A DNA stretch of 32,389 nucleotides from Gordonia soli NBRC 108243 (GTDB lineage Bacteria > Actinomycetota > Actinomycetes > Mycobacteriales > Mycobacteriaceae). Below are positions 1 to 7,776 of this stretch, piece after piece. The position numbers were made by a program, and so were the translations under genes. Where the stretch lies: NCBI RefSeq assembly GCF_000334455.1, contig NZ_BANX01000027.1, positions 1-32,389 of the forward strand, read 5' to 3'. The first letter of the stretch is position 1; the number at the start of each line of letters is the position of its first letter. The notes under the pieces were generated by a model. That model did not search any database and had not been told where the DNA came from. It saw nothing but the letters and a program-made list of their open reading frames with translations.

Positions 1-20
1 TGGCACGCCTCGCATGCCGG

Positions 21-1505
21 TCATCCCGGTTTCGGTCGTCGGGTGCAGACGAGTACACGGTCGGGGTGGTGGCGGTTGTTGATCCGTGGTTCTGGTGGGC
101 CGTTTGTCGGCTCGCTAGTTGCTGGTGGTGTCCAGGTGACGCGTCCGGTGGCGCGGTCGAGTCGGGTGGTCCATTGGTCTCGGCGTGGGCCGGCGGCGCG
201 GTTGTGTTTCGGGCAGGCCACGCCGAGGTCGTCGATGTCGGTCCGTCCACCTTCGGCCCAGTCGATCAGGTGGTGGGCTTCGGAATGCATTGCCGGTTGG
301 TCGCAATCGGGTGCGGTGCAGCCACGATCTCGGGCGAACAGGGCCATGCGTTGGGCGCGGGATGCGGTGCGGCGAGCACGCCCGAAGTACAGGACTTCTT
401 CGGTGTGATCAGCGAACACCGCCAGGTGCGGGTCCGCTTTGGCGGCGAGTTCGACGACGTCGCGCCACGGCAGATCAGCACCGGTGGCGGTCACACCGAG
501 ACCGGCTGATTCGCGGAGTTGGGTTTCGGTGATGGAGATGATCAACTGGGGCGGCAGCCCACGATGACTCCCACCCAAAGCTCCGCCCTCGAGAACACAC
601 TTCAGGAGAGCATTCAGAGCGTCATGGTTGCGCTGGCCTTGGGATCGTGAATCCCGTTGCGCTGCATCCTTGATTACCTCGGAGTCGGGATCGGCGTCAT
701 CGATGCTGCCCGATGGTGAGTTCGGGTCGTCGGGGTTGTTCATCCCCGGTGCCGCCCACTTCGCCAACACCACATCCAGCATCGCTCGGGTCACCGGATC
801 GAGGGTGGCGGTCAGTTTGGACATCAGTTGCGCATCTTGGCGCGACAGGGTCATCGACCGCTGCCGGGCGCGATCATGGTCGTCGGTGAGTTCACCATCA
901 GGATCGAGGTGCGCGAGCAATCTGACGCCCACCTGGCGTAACGCGCTGGGCGACAGCGTGCGTGCGTGTTCAGCTAGCGCGACCTCGGCGGCCACGTGAT
1001 CATCGATTTCCACACTCGCCGGGATGCGGTTGGTGATGTCGAGGATCACCGACACGTGTTCGGGTGCGATCGCACCTTCGGCTAGTGCATCCGCGGTTGC
1101 CGACAGTTCCGGTGGCTGCTGGAGTCCGGTGATCGTGTAGGTCTCCGACAAGGCCGCAGCGTGGTCGAGGCGTCGTTTCACATCGGGCACACCCAGATGG
1201 TTGGCCACAAACATTCGCATCGTCGCCGCACCGGTCAGCCGCCACGCATCACGATCGGACACGTCCATCAATCGGCGATGCCCGAGCGAGGCGATCCGCC
1301 GACCCGCGACCTCGTTGGCTTTCGCCAGCGCAACCACTTCGACATCGGTGCACCGATCGGCCGACAGTTCAGCAATCCGATCCAACACCGCATCGAGCTC
1401 ACCGTAGGCAGCCACCAAATCATCGACCGAATCCGACTGCACCGCAGCGGATCGCGCATCCGGCGGCGGTGACAGTGTGGTGGTTGGCGGCTTGTCGAAA
1501 GCCAT
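21..1505 (-). CDS. DUF222/HNH endonuclease-domain protein (13E12 repeat type)
   Basis: A 494-aa protein of the actinobacterial 13E12/DUF222 family. The N-terminal two thirds is the helical DUF222 region. The C-terminal HNH zinc-finger nuclease module lies at about residues 390-435: CTAPDC, then EAHHLIDWAEGG, then CPKHN, giving paired Cys plus the His-His-Asn set expected of the fold. A proline-rich tail follows. Such proteins occur in many diverged copies per genome; their cellular role is not established, though DNA nicking or cleavage is expected from the HNH motif. I chose the ATG at 1505 because a GAGGAG sequence (1515-1520) sits 9 bases upstream. The frame stays open to 1655, but that extension has no family features. 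The gene stands alone and is divergent from the permease. An Asp/Ser-rich insertion lies between the DUF222 core and the HNH domain. Confidence 0.85.
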   Translation of the reverse strand: MAFDKPPTTTLSPPPDARSAAVQSDSVDDLVAAYGELDAVLDRIAELSADRCTDVEVVALAKANEVAGRRIASLGHRRLMDVSDRDAWRLTGAATMRMFVANHLGVPDVKRRLDHAAALSETYTITGLQQPPELSATADALAEGAIAPEHVSVILDITNRIPASVEIDDHVAAEVALAEHARTLSPSALRQVGVRLLAHLDPDGELTDDHDRARQRSMTLSRQDAQLMSKLTATLDPVTRAMLDVVLAKWAAPGMNNPDDPNSPSGSIDDADPDSEVIKDAAQRDSRSQGQRNHDALNALLKCVLEGGALGGSHRGLPPQLIISITETQLRESAGLGVTATGADLPWRDVVELAAKADPHLAVFADHTEEVLYFGRARRTASRAQRMALFARDRGCTAPDCDQPAMHSEAHHLIDWAEGGRTDIDDLGVACPKHNRAAGPRRDQWTTRLDRATGRVTWTPPATSEPTNGPPEPRINNRHHPDRVLVCTRRPKPG

Positions 1506-2031
1506 GAACATCATCTCCTCATAGCTTCCATCATCTACCCAGAACACTATCCCGGCCCACCGACAAATTCGTCCGCCGACGACTCTCGGCCACTGCGAAC
1601 CGCACAACTGACACCTCAGTGGATCACGCTGTGCACCAACCACACCGCGCCGCACTCACGTGCCAGAAGTCCGAACACCGCTGCGCCGACATGCAGACTC
1701 CACGGGGGTGCATCTCTCACGCACGGTCAACGGATCGGAGCGCACGATCGGCGAATCCGAGCGCACGGTCAACGGATCGGAGCGCACGGTCGACGAAGAG
1801 CACCTTCCGTCGACGCCCCGAACGATTCGATCCGCCGATCCCGCGACCTCGCACATCCCTCTGAATGAACGCGTTCGCCATCGAACGCGACGTCGATCAG
1901 GAGGACATTCATCGAGAGCGCCCGCTCGACCGGCCCGCAGCTCGATCAGCAGCCGACGCCAGACCGCCGATTCGCCCCACCCGAGAGAGTCATCCGCATT
2001 ACGGTTGCGGCAGTCGGCGATCGGAGTGCCC
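1506..2031. other. 526-bp intergenic region between divergent genes
   Basis: This stretch separates the minus-strand HNH gene from the plus-strand permease. It holds a 21-bp tandem repeat (1721-1791) and presumably both promoters. Frames are open through parts of it on both strands, including an in-frame extension of the permease from 1660. The predicted peptides are Arg/Ser-rich and do not look like the start of a permease, so I treat it as non-coding. I found no convincing RNA gene or hairpin terminator. Confidence 0.5.
1721..1791. repeat. 21-bp tandem direct repeat, about 3.4 copies
   Basis: Units lie at 1721-1741, 1742-1762 and 1763-1783, followed by a partial unit at 1784-1791. Units 1 and 3 are identical (GCACGGTCAACGGATCGGAG followed by C). 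The middle unit differs at several positions. The array lies about 240 bp upstream of the chosen permease start. It could be a set of regulator binding sites or a neutral minisatellite. The period is a multiple of three, so an in-frame reading would give a heptapeptide repeat (RTVNGSE). Confidence 0.8.
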
Positions 2032-3489
2032 ATGGGCGATCACACATCGAGAGCTGACGACACCGAGATGTCTGCCGAGTTCGGCTACCGTCCTCAACTC
2101 CGTCGGTCGCTGGGTTCATTCCAGGTGTTCGCGGTGTCCTTTGCGTTCATATCGGTGGCGGTCGGGATCTTCGGCACCTATGACGACCTCCTCACCTCGG
2201 CCGGTCCGGTGGGCATCTGGACGTGGCCGGTCGCATTGGTCGGCCAACTATTGGTGGCGTTGGTGATCGCGCAGTTCGCTGCGCGCATCCCCCTCAGCGG
2301 TTCGTCGTATCAATGGGCGTCCCGACTCACCGACCCTCGAATCGGTTGGGGCTTCGGGTGGTTGACGTTCTGCTATCTGATCACCGGACTCCTCGCCATC
2401 GACAGTGCAATGGCGAGTCAGTGCCTGATGCCCCTTTTCGGCATGCCTCCCGATGAAGTCGTCTCGCGGGTGATCACCGTGATCATCCTGGCAGTGCAGG
2501 CGGCCATCGCCATCGCGTCGACCTGGATCGTCGGGGTACTGAACTCGGTGGCGGTCGTCGTCGAGCTGACGATCGTCGTGGTGCTGGTGGTCGCGCTGTC
2601 GGTGGCTGTCGCCCTCACCGGCCACGGAACGCTGGACAACCTGACTTCCCGCGGTGTGACCGCCGATGCGCCGGACTACTTTGCCTTCGGTGGCGGACTG
2701 ATGGCGTCGATGATCGTGGGACTCGCGACTCTCGTCGGCTTCGATTCCGCCGCGTCGATGGCGGAAGAGGCCAAGGATCCGCACCGGAGCGTCCCGCGCG
2801 CGATCGTGGGCTCGGTGGTCGCGGCCGGCATCCTTGGTTTCCTGTTCCTCATCGCGCTGACTGTCGCCATCGACGATGTCGCGAAGGTGACTGCCAGCGG
2901 TTCGCCGGTGGCGAGCATCCTGGGCGACCAACTCGGACATCCGACAGAGCGCATCCTGCTGGTCGTCATCGCAGTTGCTTTCTTCGGCGGCGGGATGGTC
3001 ACCATGACATCCTGCGCCCGCATCGTCTTCGCGATGTCGAGAGACGGCCGATTCCCCGGCCACCGTCTGTTTCGGATCGTGCACCCGCGGACCAGGACCC
3101 CGGTCGCGGCCACCCTGCTCCCCCTCGTCATCGGAATCCTCACATTGGTTGTGATCCCTGGCGACGCACTCATCGAGCTGATCACGTCGGGAACCCTGTT
3201 TCCCGCCATCACCTACGGTCTCATCGTCGTTCTCTATCTCGTCGTCCGTCGGCGCCTCGACACCACGACAGGTGCCTTCGATCTCGGGCGATGGGAGGTG
3301 CCGGTCGCGGTGGCCGCGCTGATCTGGACGGTGGCCGCGGTGACGGTCCTCCTCGCGCCGGCGTCGGCCCGGGTGCCGTTGATCATCGTCGTCGGGCTGA
3401 TCGGGCTCGGGGCGATCTATCTGGGGTATCTCATGATCCGGCGCCCCGTTGCACTGCAGGCGAATCGGAATCCGACGCCCGATCCGTGA
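2032..3489 (+). CDS. APC-family amino acid permease
   Basis: A 485-aa integral membrane transporter with about 12 hydrophobic segments, typical in length for the amino acid-polyamine-organocation superfamily. The N-terminus has the family pattern: charged lead-in (YRPQLRRSLG), then a first helix with a small-residue-rich break (VAVGIFGTYDDLL) and a SAGPVGIWTW turn. A later segment, GFDSAASMAEEAKDP, matches the helix 6 and following EE.kdP motif of amino acid and GABA permeases. It most likely imports an amino acid or amine with a cation at the cytoplasmic membrane; the substrate cannot be read from sequence. I chose the ATG at 2032 because GGAG (2023-2026) lies 5 bases upstream and because the 124-residue extension possible from 1660 is unlike a permease. 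ATG 2068 is an alternative. The gene appears monocistronic. Confidence 0.85.
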   Translation: MGDHTSRADDTEMSAEFGYRPQLRRSLGSFQVFAVSFAFISVAVGIFGTYDDLLTSAGPVGIWTWPVALVGQLLVALVIAQFAARIPLSGSSYQWASRLTDPRIGWGFGWLTFCYLITGLLAIDSAMASQCLMPLFGMPPDEVVSRVITVIILAVQAAIAIASTWIVGVLNSVAVVVELTIVVVLVVALSVAVALTGHGTLDNLTSRGVTADAPDYFAFGGGLMASMIVGLATLVGFDSAASMAEEAKDPHRSVPRAIVGSVVAAGILGFLFLIALTVAIDDVAKVTASGSPVASILGDQLGHPTERILLVVIAVAFFGGGMVTMTSCARIVFAMSRDGRFPGHRLFRIVHPRTRTPVAATLLPLVIGILTLVVIPGDALIELITSGTLFPAITYGLIVVLYLVVRRRLDTTTGAFDLGRWEVPVAVAALIWTVAAVTVLLAPASARVPLIIVVGLIGLGAIYLGYLMIRRPVALQANRNPTPDP

Positions 3490-3543
3490 CAACCGCTGTC
3501 ACGACAGGGCGGACTGACGCCACCGCAGTTTTGGTTCCCACCG

Positions 3544-3590
3544 TTGACAAGCGCGACACCGAGCGAAACACTTAAGTAAATGCCTAAGTA
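3544..3590 (+). promoter_or_regulatory. Putative leaderless promoter and ArsR-type operator at the regulator start
   Basis: A perfect TTGACA (3544-3549) is followed 17 bases later by a weak -10 (AACACT, 3567-3572), which would start transcription at or near the ATG at 3580. No Shine-Dalgarno sequence is visible. Over the start codon lie the self-complementary ACTTAAGT (3570-3577) and a second TAAGTA (3585-3590), matching the TAAGTA at 3573-3578. An AT-rich duplicated element in otherwise GC-rich DNA at a regulator start suggests an autoregulatory operator. Inference only. Confidence 0.45.
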
Positions 3591-3924
3591 TCAGTCCGAC
3601 GTCGACGTCGTGCTCCGCGCGCTGGCGCATCCGACGCGGCGAGAAACGGTGGAACGACTCTCGCGGCGACCCGCAGCGGTGTCCGATCTCGCCGCGCAGT
3701 TCTCCATGACACTGCCGGCGTTGATCCAGCACCTCGCCATCCTGGAGGACGCGGGTGTGATCACCTCGGAGAAAGATGGACGGGTGCGGACGGTCAGCCT
3801 CCGCCCCAGCGCATTCGACGTACTACATCTGTGGCTCGACCAGCACCGCACATCAGCCGAACGCCAGGCCGATCGCCTGGGCATCCATCTCGCCCGACAC
3901 CGACCGAAGGGAAACCCGACATGA
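3580..3924 (+). CDS. ArsR-family winged-helix transcriptional regulator
   Basis: A 114-aa DNA-binding protein of the ArsR/SmtB fold. It opens with the usual helix (VVLRALAHPTRRETVERLSRRPAAVSDLAAQF) and has the recognition helix in SMTLPALIQHLAILEDAGVI. The wing strand (EKDGRVRTVSLRP) follows. No metal-binding CxC or ELCVCD motif is present, so it belongs to the non-metal group often found next to AHSA1 or reductase genes. Its stop overlaps the next start (ATGA at 3921-3924), so it is translationally coupled to the RibD-like reductase. It probably represses this small operon. The start at 3580 lies inside an AT-rich repeat that may be its operator. Confidence 0.88.
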   Translation: MPKYQSDVDVVLRALAHPTRRETVERLSRRPAAVSDLAAQFSMTLPALIQHLAILEDAGVITSEKDGRVRTVSLRPSAFDVLHLWLDQHRTSAERQADRLGIHLARHRPKGNPT

Positions 3925-4565
3925 CTCGCGTCCGCGTAGACCTCAACATCTCTCTGGATGGCTTCGCCACCACCACCGATCAGACGCCGGAGAAGCCGTT
4001 CGGAGAGGACTGGGGTCGGCTGACCGACGCGTACGTGTCGACCCGCACCTTCCGATCACGCGTTCTCGGGGACACCTCCGGCGCGGGGACGACCGGCGTC
4101 GACGACGACTTCGCGTCCCGGTACTTCGACGAGATCGGTGCGGAAATCATGGGGGCGGCCATGTTCGGGCTGCACGCCAATGCCGACGACCCCGACTGGC
4201 GCGGCTGGTGGGGAGATGAGCCCCCGTTCCGGTGCCCCGTGTTCGTTCTCTCGCACACTCCTCGTGAACCGATACCGATGAAGGGCGGCACCACCTTCCA
4301 CTTCATCGATGCCGACGCGCAGGATGCCTTGAACACTGCGGTGGCCGCCGCCGACGGTGGCGACGTGCGCATCGGCGGCGGACCGACGACGGTCCGACAG
4401 TTCCTCCGTGCCGGACTGGTCGACGAACTCCACGTCGCCATCGCGCCGATCCTGCTCGGGCGCGGCATTCGACTGTGGGATGACCTCCGCGGTTTCGAAG
4501 AGGGTTATCGCGCCACCTCTGTGTCGGCGCCCAGTGGAACCACCCACCTCACGTTCAGCCGATAG
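3921..4565 (+). CDS. Dihydrofolate reductase-like / RibD C-terminal domain protein
   Basis: A 214-aa protein with the dihydrofolate reductase-like fold shared with the RibD C-terminal domain. The N-terminal strand (VRVDLNISLDGFATT) matches the family start, and the late GGGPTTVRQFLRAGLVDELHVAIAP segment matches the NADPH-binding and dimer strand region (Gly-Gly-Gly and DE.h). Such proteins are NAD(P)H-dependent reductases whose substrates are mostly unknown; this is probably not the housekeeping folA product. The start overlaps the ArsR stop by four bases, and GAAGGGA lies just upstream. With the next gene it forms a regulator/reductase/AHSA1 cassette seen in many actinobacteria. Confidence 0.85.
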   Translation: MTRVRVDLNISLDGFATTTDQTPEKPFGEDWGRLTDAYVSTRTFRSRVLGDTSGAGTTGVDDDFASRYFDEIGAEIMGAAMFGLHANADDPDWRGWWGDEPPFRCPVFVLSHTPREPIPMKGGTTFHFIDADAQDALNTAVAAADGGDVRIGGGPTTVRQFLRAGLVDELHVAIAPILLGRGIRLWDDLRGFEEGYRATSVSAPSGTTHLTFSR

Positions 4566-4574
4566 GACACGACC

Positions 4575-5060
4575 ATGGGCACTCCCGCCACCGGCTCCGA
4601 CGCCGCCGAAAAGACCGTTGCCCATAGCGGTTTCACTCTCACTCGCGACTATCCGGTCCCGGTCGGCAGTGTCTGGTCCGCCTTTGCCGACGAGGATCAG
4701 AAGCGCGAGTGGTTCGGCGGGGGCGCGGTGTGGACACCCGGCGAGTGGCAGCACGACTTCCGGGTGGGCGGTCGCGACGTAGCCGAGGGCACATTCCACG
4801 GCGGAACAGTGTCCCGATACGTCGCGCGTTACACCGACATCGTCGAGAACGTCCGGATCATCACGTCATACGACATGTGGCTCGACGGTGCGCACATCTC
4901 GACCTCGGTCGCGTCATTCGAGTTCGAGGGCATCGCCACCGGCACCCGATTCACCCACACCGAACACGGCATCCACCTGGATGGACTGGACGACGGTGAG
5001 GGACGGCGTGAAGGAACCGAAGGGTTGCTCACTGCGCTCGGCGAGCTCCTCACGAGGTGA
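4575..5060 (+). CDS. SRPBCC/AHSA1-family protein
   Basis: A 161-aa protein with the START-like (AHSA1, activator of Hsp90 ATPase homologue) fold: FTLTRDYPVPVGSVWSAFAD, then EWFGGG..W and the late glycine/threonine strand FEGIATGTRFTHTEHG. Proteins of this family form a hydrophobic pocket for a small ligand; bacterial members next to ArsR genes have no firm function. It lies 9 bases after the reductase stop, with AGGA in between, so it is probably the third gene of the same operon. Confidence 0.85.
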   Translation: MGTPATGSDAAEKTVAHSGFTLTRDYPVPVGSVWSAFADEDQKREWFGGGAVWTPGEWQHDFRVGGRDVAEGTFHGGTVSRYVARYTDIVENVRIITSYDMWLDGAHISTSVASFEFEGIATGTRFTHTEHGIHLDGLDDGEGRREGTEGLLTALGELLTR

Positions 5061-5192
5061 TTTCCGTCCTGTTCGTGCGCCTGCGTCGCGCGTCCGCGCC
5101 GGTCGCGAGAGGCGCGGCATCATGACCAGCGACGTATCCCTCGAGATCCCCAGGGCGGGAACAGCGCGTTCGGCGTGCCGGTTGGACCGAGC

Positions 5193-5615
5193 ATGAGTGA
5201 ATCCGCAGAGTTGAGTCCGACCGACTGGGTACGTGAACAGACCGAGAAGATCCTGGCGACTGGAACCACCGACGGCGTGAAGGTCCTCGGTCGTCCGATC
5301 GTGCTCTTCACCACCGTCGGGGCGAAGTCGGGCAAGAAGCGCTACGTGCCGTTGATGCGCGTCGAGGAAGACGGCCGCTACGCGATGGTCGCCTCCAAGG
5401 GCGGAGATCCCAGTCACCCGTCCTGGTACCACAACGTGGTCGCGAATCCGCAGGTCACCGTGCAGGACGGCGATACCGTATCCGAGAAGACCGCCCGTGT
5501 GGTCGACGGCGACGAGCGTGCGCACTGGTGGGAACTCGCCGTCGCCGCCTTCCCCCAGTACGCCGAGTACCAGACCAAGACCGATCGCCAGATCCCGGTC
5601 TTCGTCCTCGAGTGA
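5193..5615 (+). CDS. Deazaflavin (F420)-dependent nitroreductase family protein
   Basis: A 140-aa protein of the Ddn-like split-barrel family. Diagnostic elements are [35 protein letters not shown], then [17 protein letters not shown], with the conserved W.HN..anP block that contacts the deazaflavin cofactor. The C-terminal part contains [16 protein letters not shown]. The family uses reduced F420 to reduce quinones or nitro compounds, usually near the membrane; the substrate here is unknown. Use of F420 is consistent with Mycobacteriales. I chose the ATG at 5193; a GTG at 5175 would add six residues. The gene stands alone, 132 bases after the AHSA1 gene. Confidence 0.85.
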   Translation: MSESAELSPTDWVREQTEKILATGTTDGVKVLGRPIVLFTTVGAKSGKKRYVPLMRVEEDGRYAMVASKGGDPSHPSWYHNVVANPQVTVQDGDTVSEKTARVVDGDERAHWWELAVAAFPQYAEYQTKTDRQIPVFVLE

Positions 5616-5925
5616 GCCGAGTCCGACTGCACTGAGTGTTGCCTGACCACGCCGGGTGGCGCTGCCGATGTCGGTGGCTCCACCCGGTTTGTCGTCTCAC
5701 GGCCACGCGTCTCACGACTGCCGGGTCACGCCCGATCCGTCTCACAATGCTGACCCGTTGCGTATCACTGAAGTACCCATTTTGCGACACCCGAAGGCGA
5801 CGAGTATCCCGCCAGATCAGCAGTTGACAGCCAGTTACAGCAATCGGACTGCCGCCAGCTGATCTCATAAGTCAACCGCGTGTCTCGTATCGAAGAACTC
5901 ACTTTTTTGAGATACAGTTTCGCGT
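5616..5925. other. 310-bp intergenic region upstream of the resolvase-like gene
   Basis: No gene is visible. Three copies of CGTCTCAC occur between about 5693 and 5745, and related GTCTC/GAGATAC words recur near 5882 and 5909. These could be binding sites for the downstream recombinase-like protein, which belongs to a family that binds clustered inverted sites. It is a suggestion from word repetition only. Confidence 0.35.
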
Positions 5926-5928
5926 ATG
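5911..5928 (+). promoter_or_regulatory. Possible leaderless -10 and inverted GATAC/GTAT element
   Basis: TACAGT (5913-5918) ends 7 bases before the ATG at 5926, the position expected for a -10 hexamer of a leaderless transcript. No ribosome binding site precedes the ATG. The same bases form an inverted GATAC (5911-5915) / GTAT (5924-5927) pair, so the encoded protein may bind here. No clear -35 is seen. Confidence 0.3.
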
Positions 5929-6534
5929 ACATCGGATGCGCCCCCGGGCTCCACGGGAATGGCACTCGGCTACGCGCGGGAGGGCGTCGGAACCGACACA
6001 CTGGCCCCGCAGATCGATTCACTGACCGAGGTCGGCGTCGCCCCCAATCGCATCTACACCGACGTGTTCGACGACGGCCCTCCCCCGGACCAGCGTCCCG
6101 GCATGACCGCGTTGCTCGACTATGCGCGCCCCGGCGACACCGCGGTCGTCACCGGCATCGATCGGCTCGGCCGCACTGTCGACGAGGTGATGGCCGCGGC
6201 CCGCGAGTTCGCCGATCGCAGGATCGGTCTCAGATCGCTGCGCGAAGGTATCGACACCGACGATCCGGGCGGGGCGATGATCGTCGCGGTGCTGGCATCG
6301 CTGGGCGAACTCGACGACGAGCGCCGCCGACGTCGACGACCGCGGCACAGCGGATCCCGCGTCAGATCAGCGTCCTCCCATATCGGCCGTCCCCGTGCGC
6401 TCGATCCCGAGCAGATCGAGCAGGCTCGACGGATGCGTGCTGCCGGCGACCCCGTCCCGGCGATCGCACGTGCTCTGGGCGTGAGCCGTGCGACGCTCTA
6501 CCGCACTCTCGCCGAGGGACGTTCGGTCGGATGA
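5926..6534 (+). CDS. Serine-recombinase-like protein lacking the catalytic serine
   Basis: A 202-aa protein that aligns along its length with gamma-delta/Hin-type resolvases. The N-terminal catalytic fold starts GYAREGVGTDTL where active enzymes have GYARVSTxxQ; the nucleophilic serine position is Gly20. Other active-site residues remain: Arg18, the Arg in DQRPGM, and DRLGR. The long E helix is replaced by an arginine run (ERRRRRRPR). The C-terminus is a Hin-like helix-turn-helix (GRPRALDPEQIEQARRM to LGVSRATLYRTL). Without the serine it should not cleave DNA, so I infer a DNA-binding or regulatory role. The ATG at 5926 may be leaderless; ATG 5959 with GGGA just upstream is an alternative. 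Its stop overlaps the next start (ATGA, 6531-6534). Confidence 0.8.
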   Translation: MTSDAPPGSTGMALGYAREGVGTDTLAPQIDSLTEVGVAPNRIYTDVFDDGPPPDQRPGMTALLDYARPGDTAVVTGIDRLGRTVDEVMAAAREFADRRIGLRSLREGIDTDDPGGAMIVAVLASLGELDDERRRRRRPRHSGSRVRSASSHIGRPRALDPEQIEQARRMRAAGDPVPAIARALGVSRATLYRTLAEGRSVG

Positions 6535-6833
6535 CACCCCACGAACCGGAGCTGCCCGAGCTCGACATCGTCACCGAGTACGGCATCGTCACCCGCCTAC
6601 CGACGTCGTTTCCCATCTACGATGCCGACCTCGACGAACATCTCGATCCCGACCTGTTCCAGCAGGGTTTCGTCGATGCCGCCGGCGAACTGGACCGCAT
6701 GCCCTGCACGTGGGCGCATCACCACGCGTCCCGGATCCTGGCGTGCCCGCCGCCCGAGGACGATGACGAACCGAGCTACACCCGCGGATACCGGGCCGCG
6801 ATGTACGGACATCTGCGCCACGGACCGCGCTGA
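6531..6833 (+). CDS. Conserved-looking small protein coupled to the resolvase-like gene, function unknown
   Basis: A 100-aa acidic protein that I do not recognise. It starts within the stop of the resolvase-like gene (ATGA), so the two are translated together and may act together. The sequence has an acidic Glu/Asp-rich first half (ELPELDIVTEYG, DADLDEHLDPDLF), a WAHHHASRI segment and a basic C-terminus (RGYRAAMYGHLRHGPR). No membrane helix or signal peptide is visible. Its last 17 codons and the 10 bases after the stop lie in a 61-bp stretch that is duplicated downstream at 7849-7909, which makes the 3' end of this gene look like an integration target. Confidence 0.65.
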   Translation: MTPHEPELPELDIVTEYGIVTRLPTSFPIYDADLDEHLDPDLFQQGFVDAAGELDRMPCTWAHHHASRILACPPPEDDDEPSYTRGYRAAMYGHLRHGPR

Positions 6834-6843
6834 CAGCGAGACG
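6783..6843 (+). repeat. 61-bp direct repeat, left copy (gene 3' end; putative attachment site)
   Basis: This copy covers the last codons of the 100-aa gene, its TGA and 10 bases beyond. It matches 7849-7909 at 59 of 61 positions by eye. The differences are A/C at 6788/7854 and A/T at 6811/7877. Repeats of this kind at the 3' end of a coding gene are the usual footprint of site-specific integration. Confidence 0.8.
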
Positions 6844-7096
6844 ACTGCGCGTCAACCACTGACCCATCGCGGCCGGGGGTCGGCAGACTCACTCGTGGCG
6901 GGGCGAGGCGACCGATTGACACTTCGCGGCCAGGGCGTGCCATGACTCGGCCGAAGTGCGTCCTCCGGCAATTGCACTCTCACTCGGTGGTGATGCGAGA
7001 TTCCAACTACCACGATCATGTGGCGAGTGATTGCAGCGATAACACCCACACGCCTCCGCTCGCGCATCCAAGAAGTTCAGTCAGTCCTCACCGACG
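6844..7096. other. Intergenic region inside the repeat-bracketed cassette
   Basis: About 250 bases follow the left 61-bp repeat. The first 130 bases are GC-rich (GCGGCC words and partly self-complementary CACTTCG / CGAAGTG). The later part is less GC-rich, like the cargo gene. I see no convincing gene. Confidence 0.4.
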
Positions 7097-7120
7097 AGAT
7101 TGCGCCTTACCACGCAATCT
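7097..7120 (-). terminator. Hairpin spanning the stop codon of the zinc-ribbon membrane gene
   Basis: Perfect 8-bp arms AGATTGCG (7097-7104) and CGCAATCT (7113-7120) enclose an 8-base loop. The TAA of the minus-strand gene lies in the loop. There is no T-run, so it is only a possible terminator or mRNA 3'-end stabiliser. Confidence 0.4.
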
Positions 7121-7739
7121 TGTTGAACTCGGTTGGATCGAACCAAAGGTCATGTCGAGAGATACCGCTGCCGCAGACCCACGCATAGGCATGGTTCTCG
7201 CCCCTACAGATGCGTCGCATCTTCATTCGTCTTCCACACTGCGGACACGAACCGGCGGGTGTGGAGGTGTAAATCGTGCCACCCGGTCCCTTCTCAAAAA
7301 CTCTCCTGAAGAAAGGCATCGCACCCGTCCGAGCCATTTGCAGACGCACGACCAGCACCAGGCCGCCAGCTGCCACCACAGCGATCAAGAGCAGGCTCAG
7401 CCAAGCTGGCCATAACCGCAGATCCGCGCGGAAATTGACAAACAAACCGATCACCGCTGCGGCGGAGGCTGCGACTGCCAGCCAACTGTCTGGCAACCAC
7501 GCCTTCCGTACCTTGGTTCGCGACATCTCCATCTCGCGGTAGCCGAAGTTGTCGGGTGCGACGTAGTTTCCCCCGACAACGGTGCCCGAGACATCGAGGT
7601 TTCCTCCGGCCTGGAAAGCGAGGCCGTTAGTCAGATTCTGTCGCTGGCCCAGCTCGTCTCCTCTGGTGGCTCCCCTGCACACTGGGCAGAATGGGAACTT
7701 ATGCGATGCCTGAGGCTGGCACCCGCAAACTTGAATCAT
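7107..7739 (-). CDS. Putative membrane protein with N- and C-terminal zinc ribbons, unknown function
   Basis: A 210-aa protein in an unusual arrangement. The N-terminus has C5, C7, C18 and C21 (CGC and CPVC). A Gly/Val-rich stretch with QAGGNLDVSGTVVGG follows at about residues 45-57. Two hydrophobic helices lie at about 85-103 and 112-132. The C-terminus has a second putative zinc ribbon: CPQC (165-168), C178, C189 and H196, ending FDPTEF. I do not recognise the family. The layout suggests a membrane-anchored sensor or adaptor. GAGGAGGGGG (7748-7757) precedes the ATG. It is the only gene between the two 61-bp repeats and is visibly less GC-rich than the chromosome, which supports horizontal acquisition. 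Confidence 0.65.
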   Translation of the reverse strand: MIQVCGCQPQASHKFPFCPVCRGATRGDELGQRQNLTNGLAFQAGGNLDVSGTVVGGNYVAPDNFGYREMEMSRTKVRKAWLPDSWLAVAASAAAVIGLFVNFRADLRLWPAWLSLLLIAVVAAGGLVLVVRLQMARTGAMPFFRRVFEKGPGGTIYTSTPAGSCPQCGRRMKMRRICRGENHAYAWVCGSGISRHDLWFDPTEFNKIAW

Positions 7740-7776
7740 TTCAATGACCCCCTCCTCTGAAATCGTATGAGGAGTG

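Noticed and set aside
1660..2031. N-terminal extension of the permease (124 codons)
   Set aside because: Arg/Ser-rich low-quality peptide, contains a tandem repeat, not seen in APC permeases; a ribosome binding site precedes the ATG at 2032.
2248..3492. 414-codon open frame on the minus strand opposite the permease
   Set aside because: Asp/Arg/His-rich composition is the complement of high-GC coding DNA; the plus-strand frame encodes a clear transporter.
5926..6534. An active resolvase able to move the neighbouring cassettes
   Set aside because: The catalytic serine position is glycine, so DNA cleavage is not expected.
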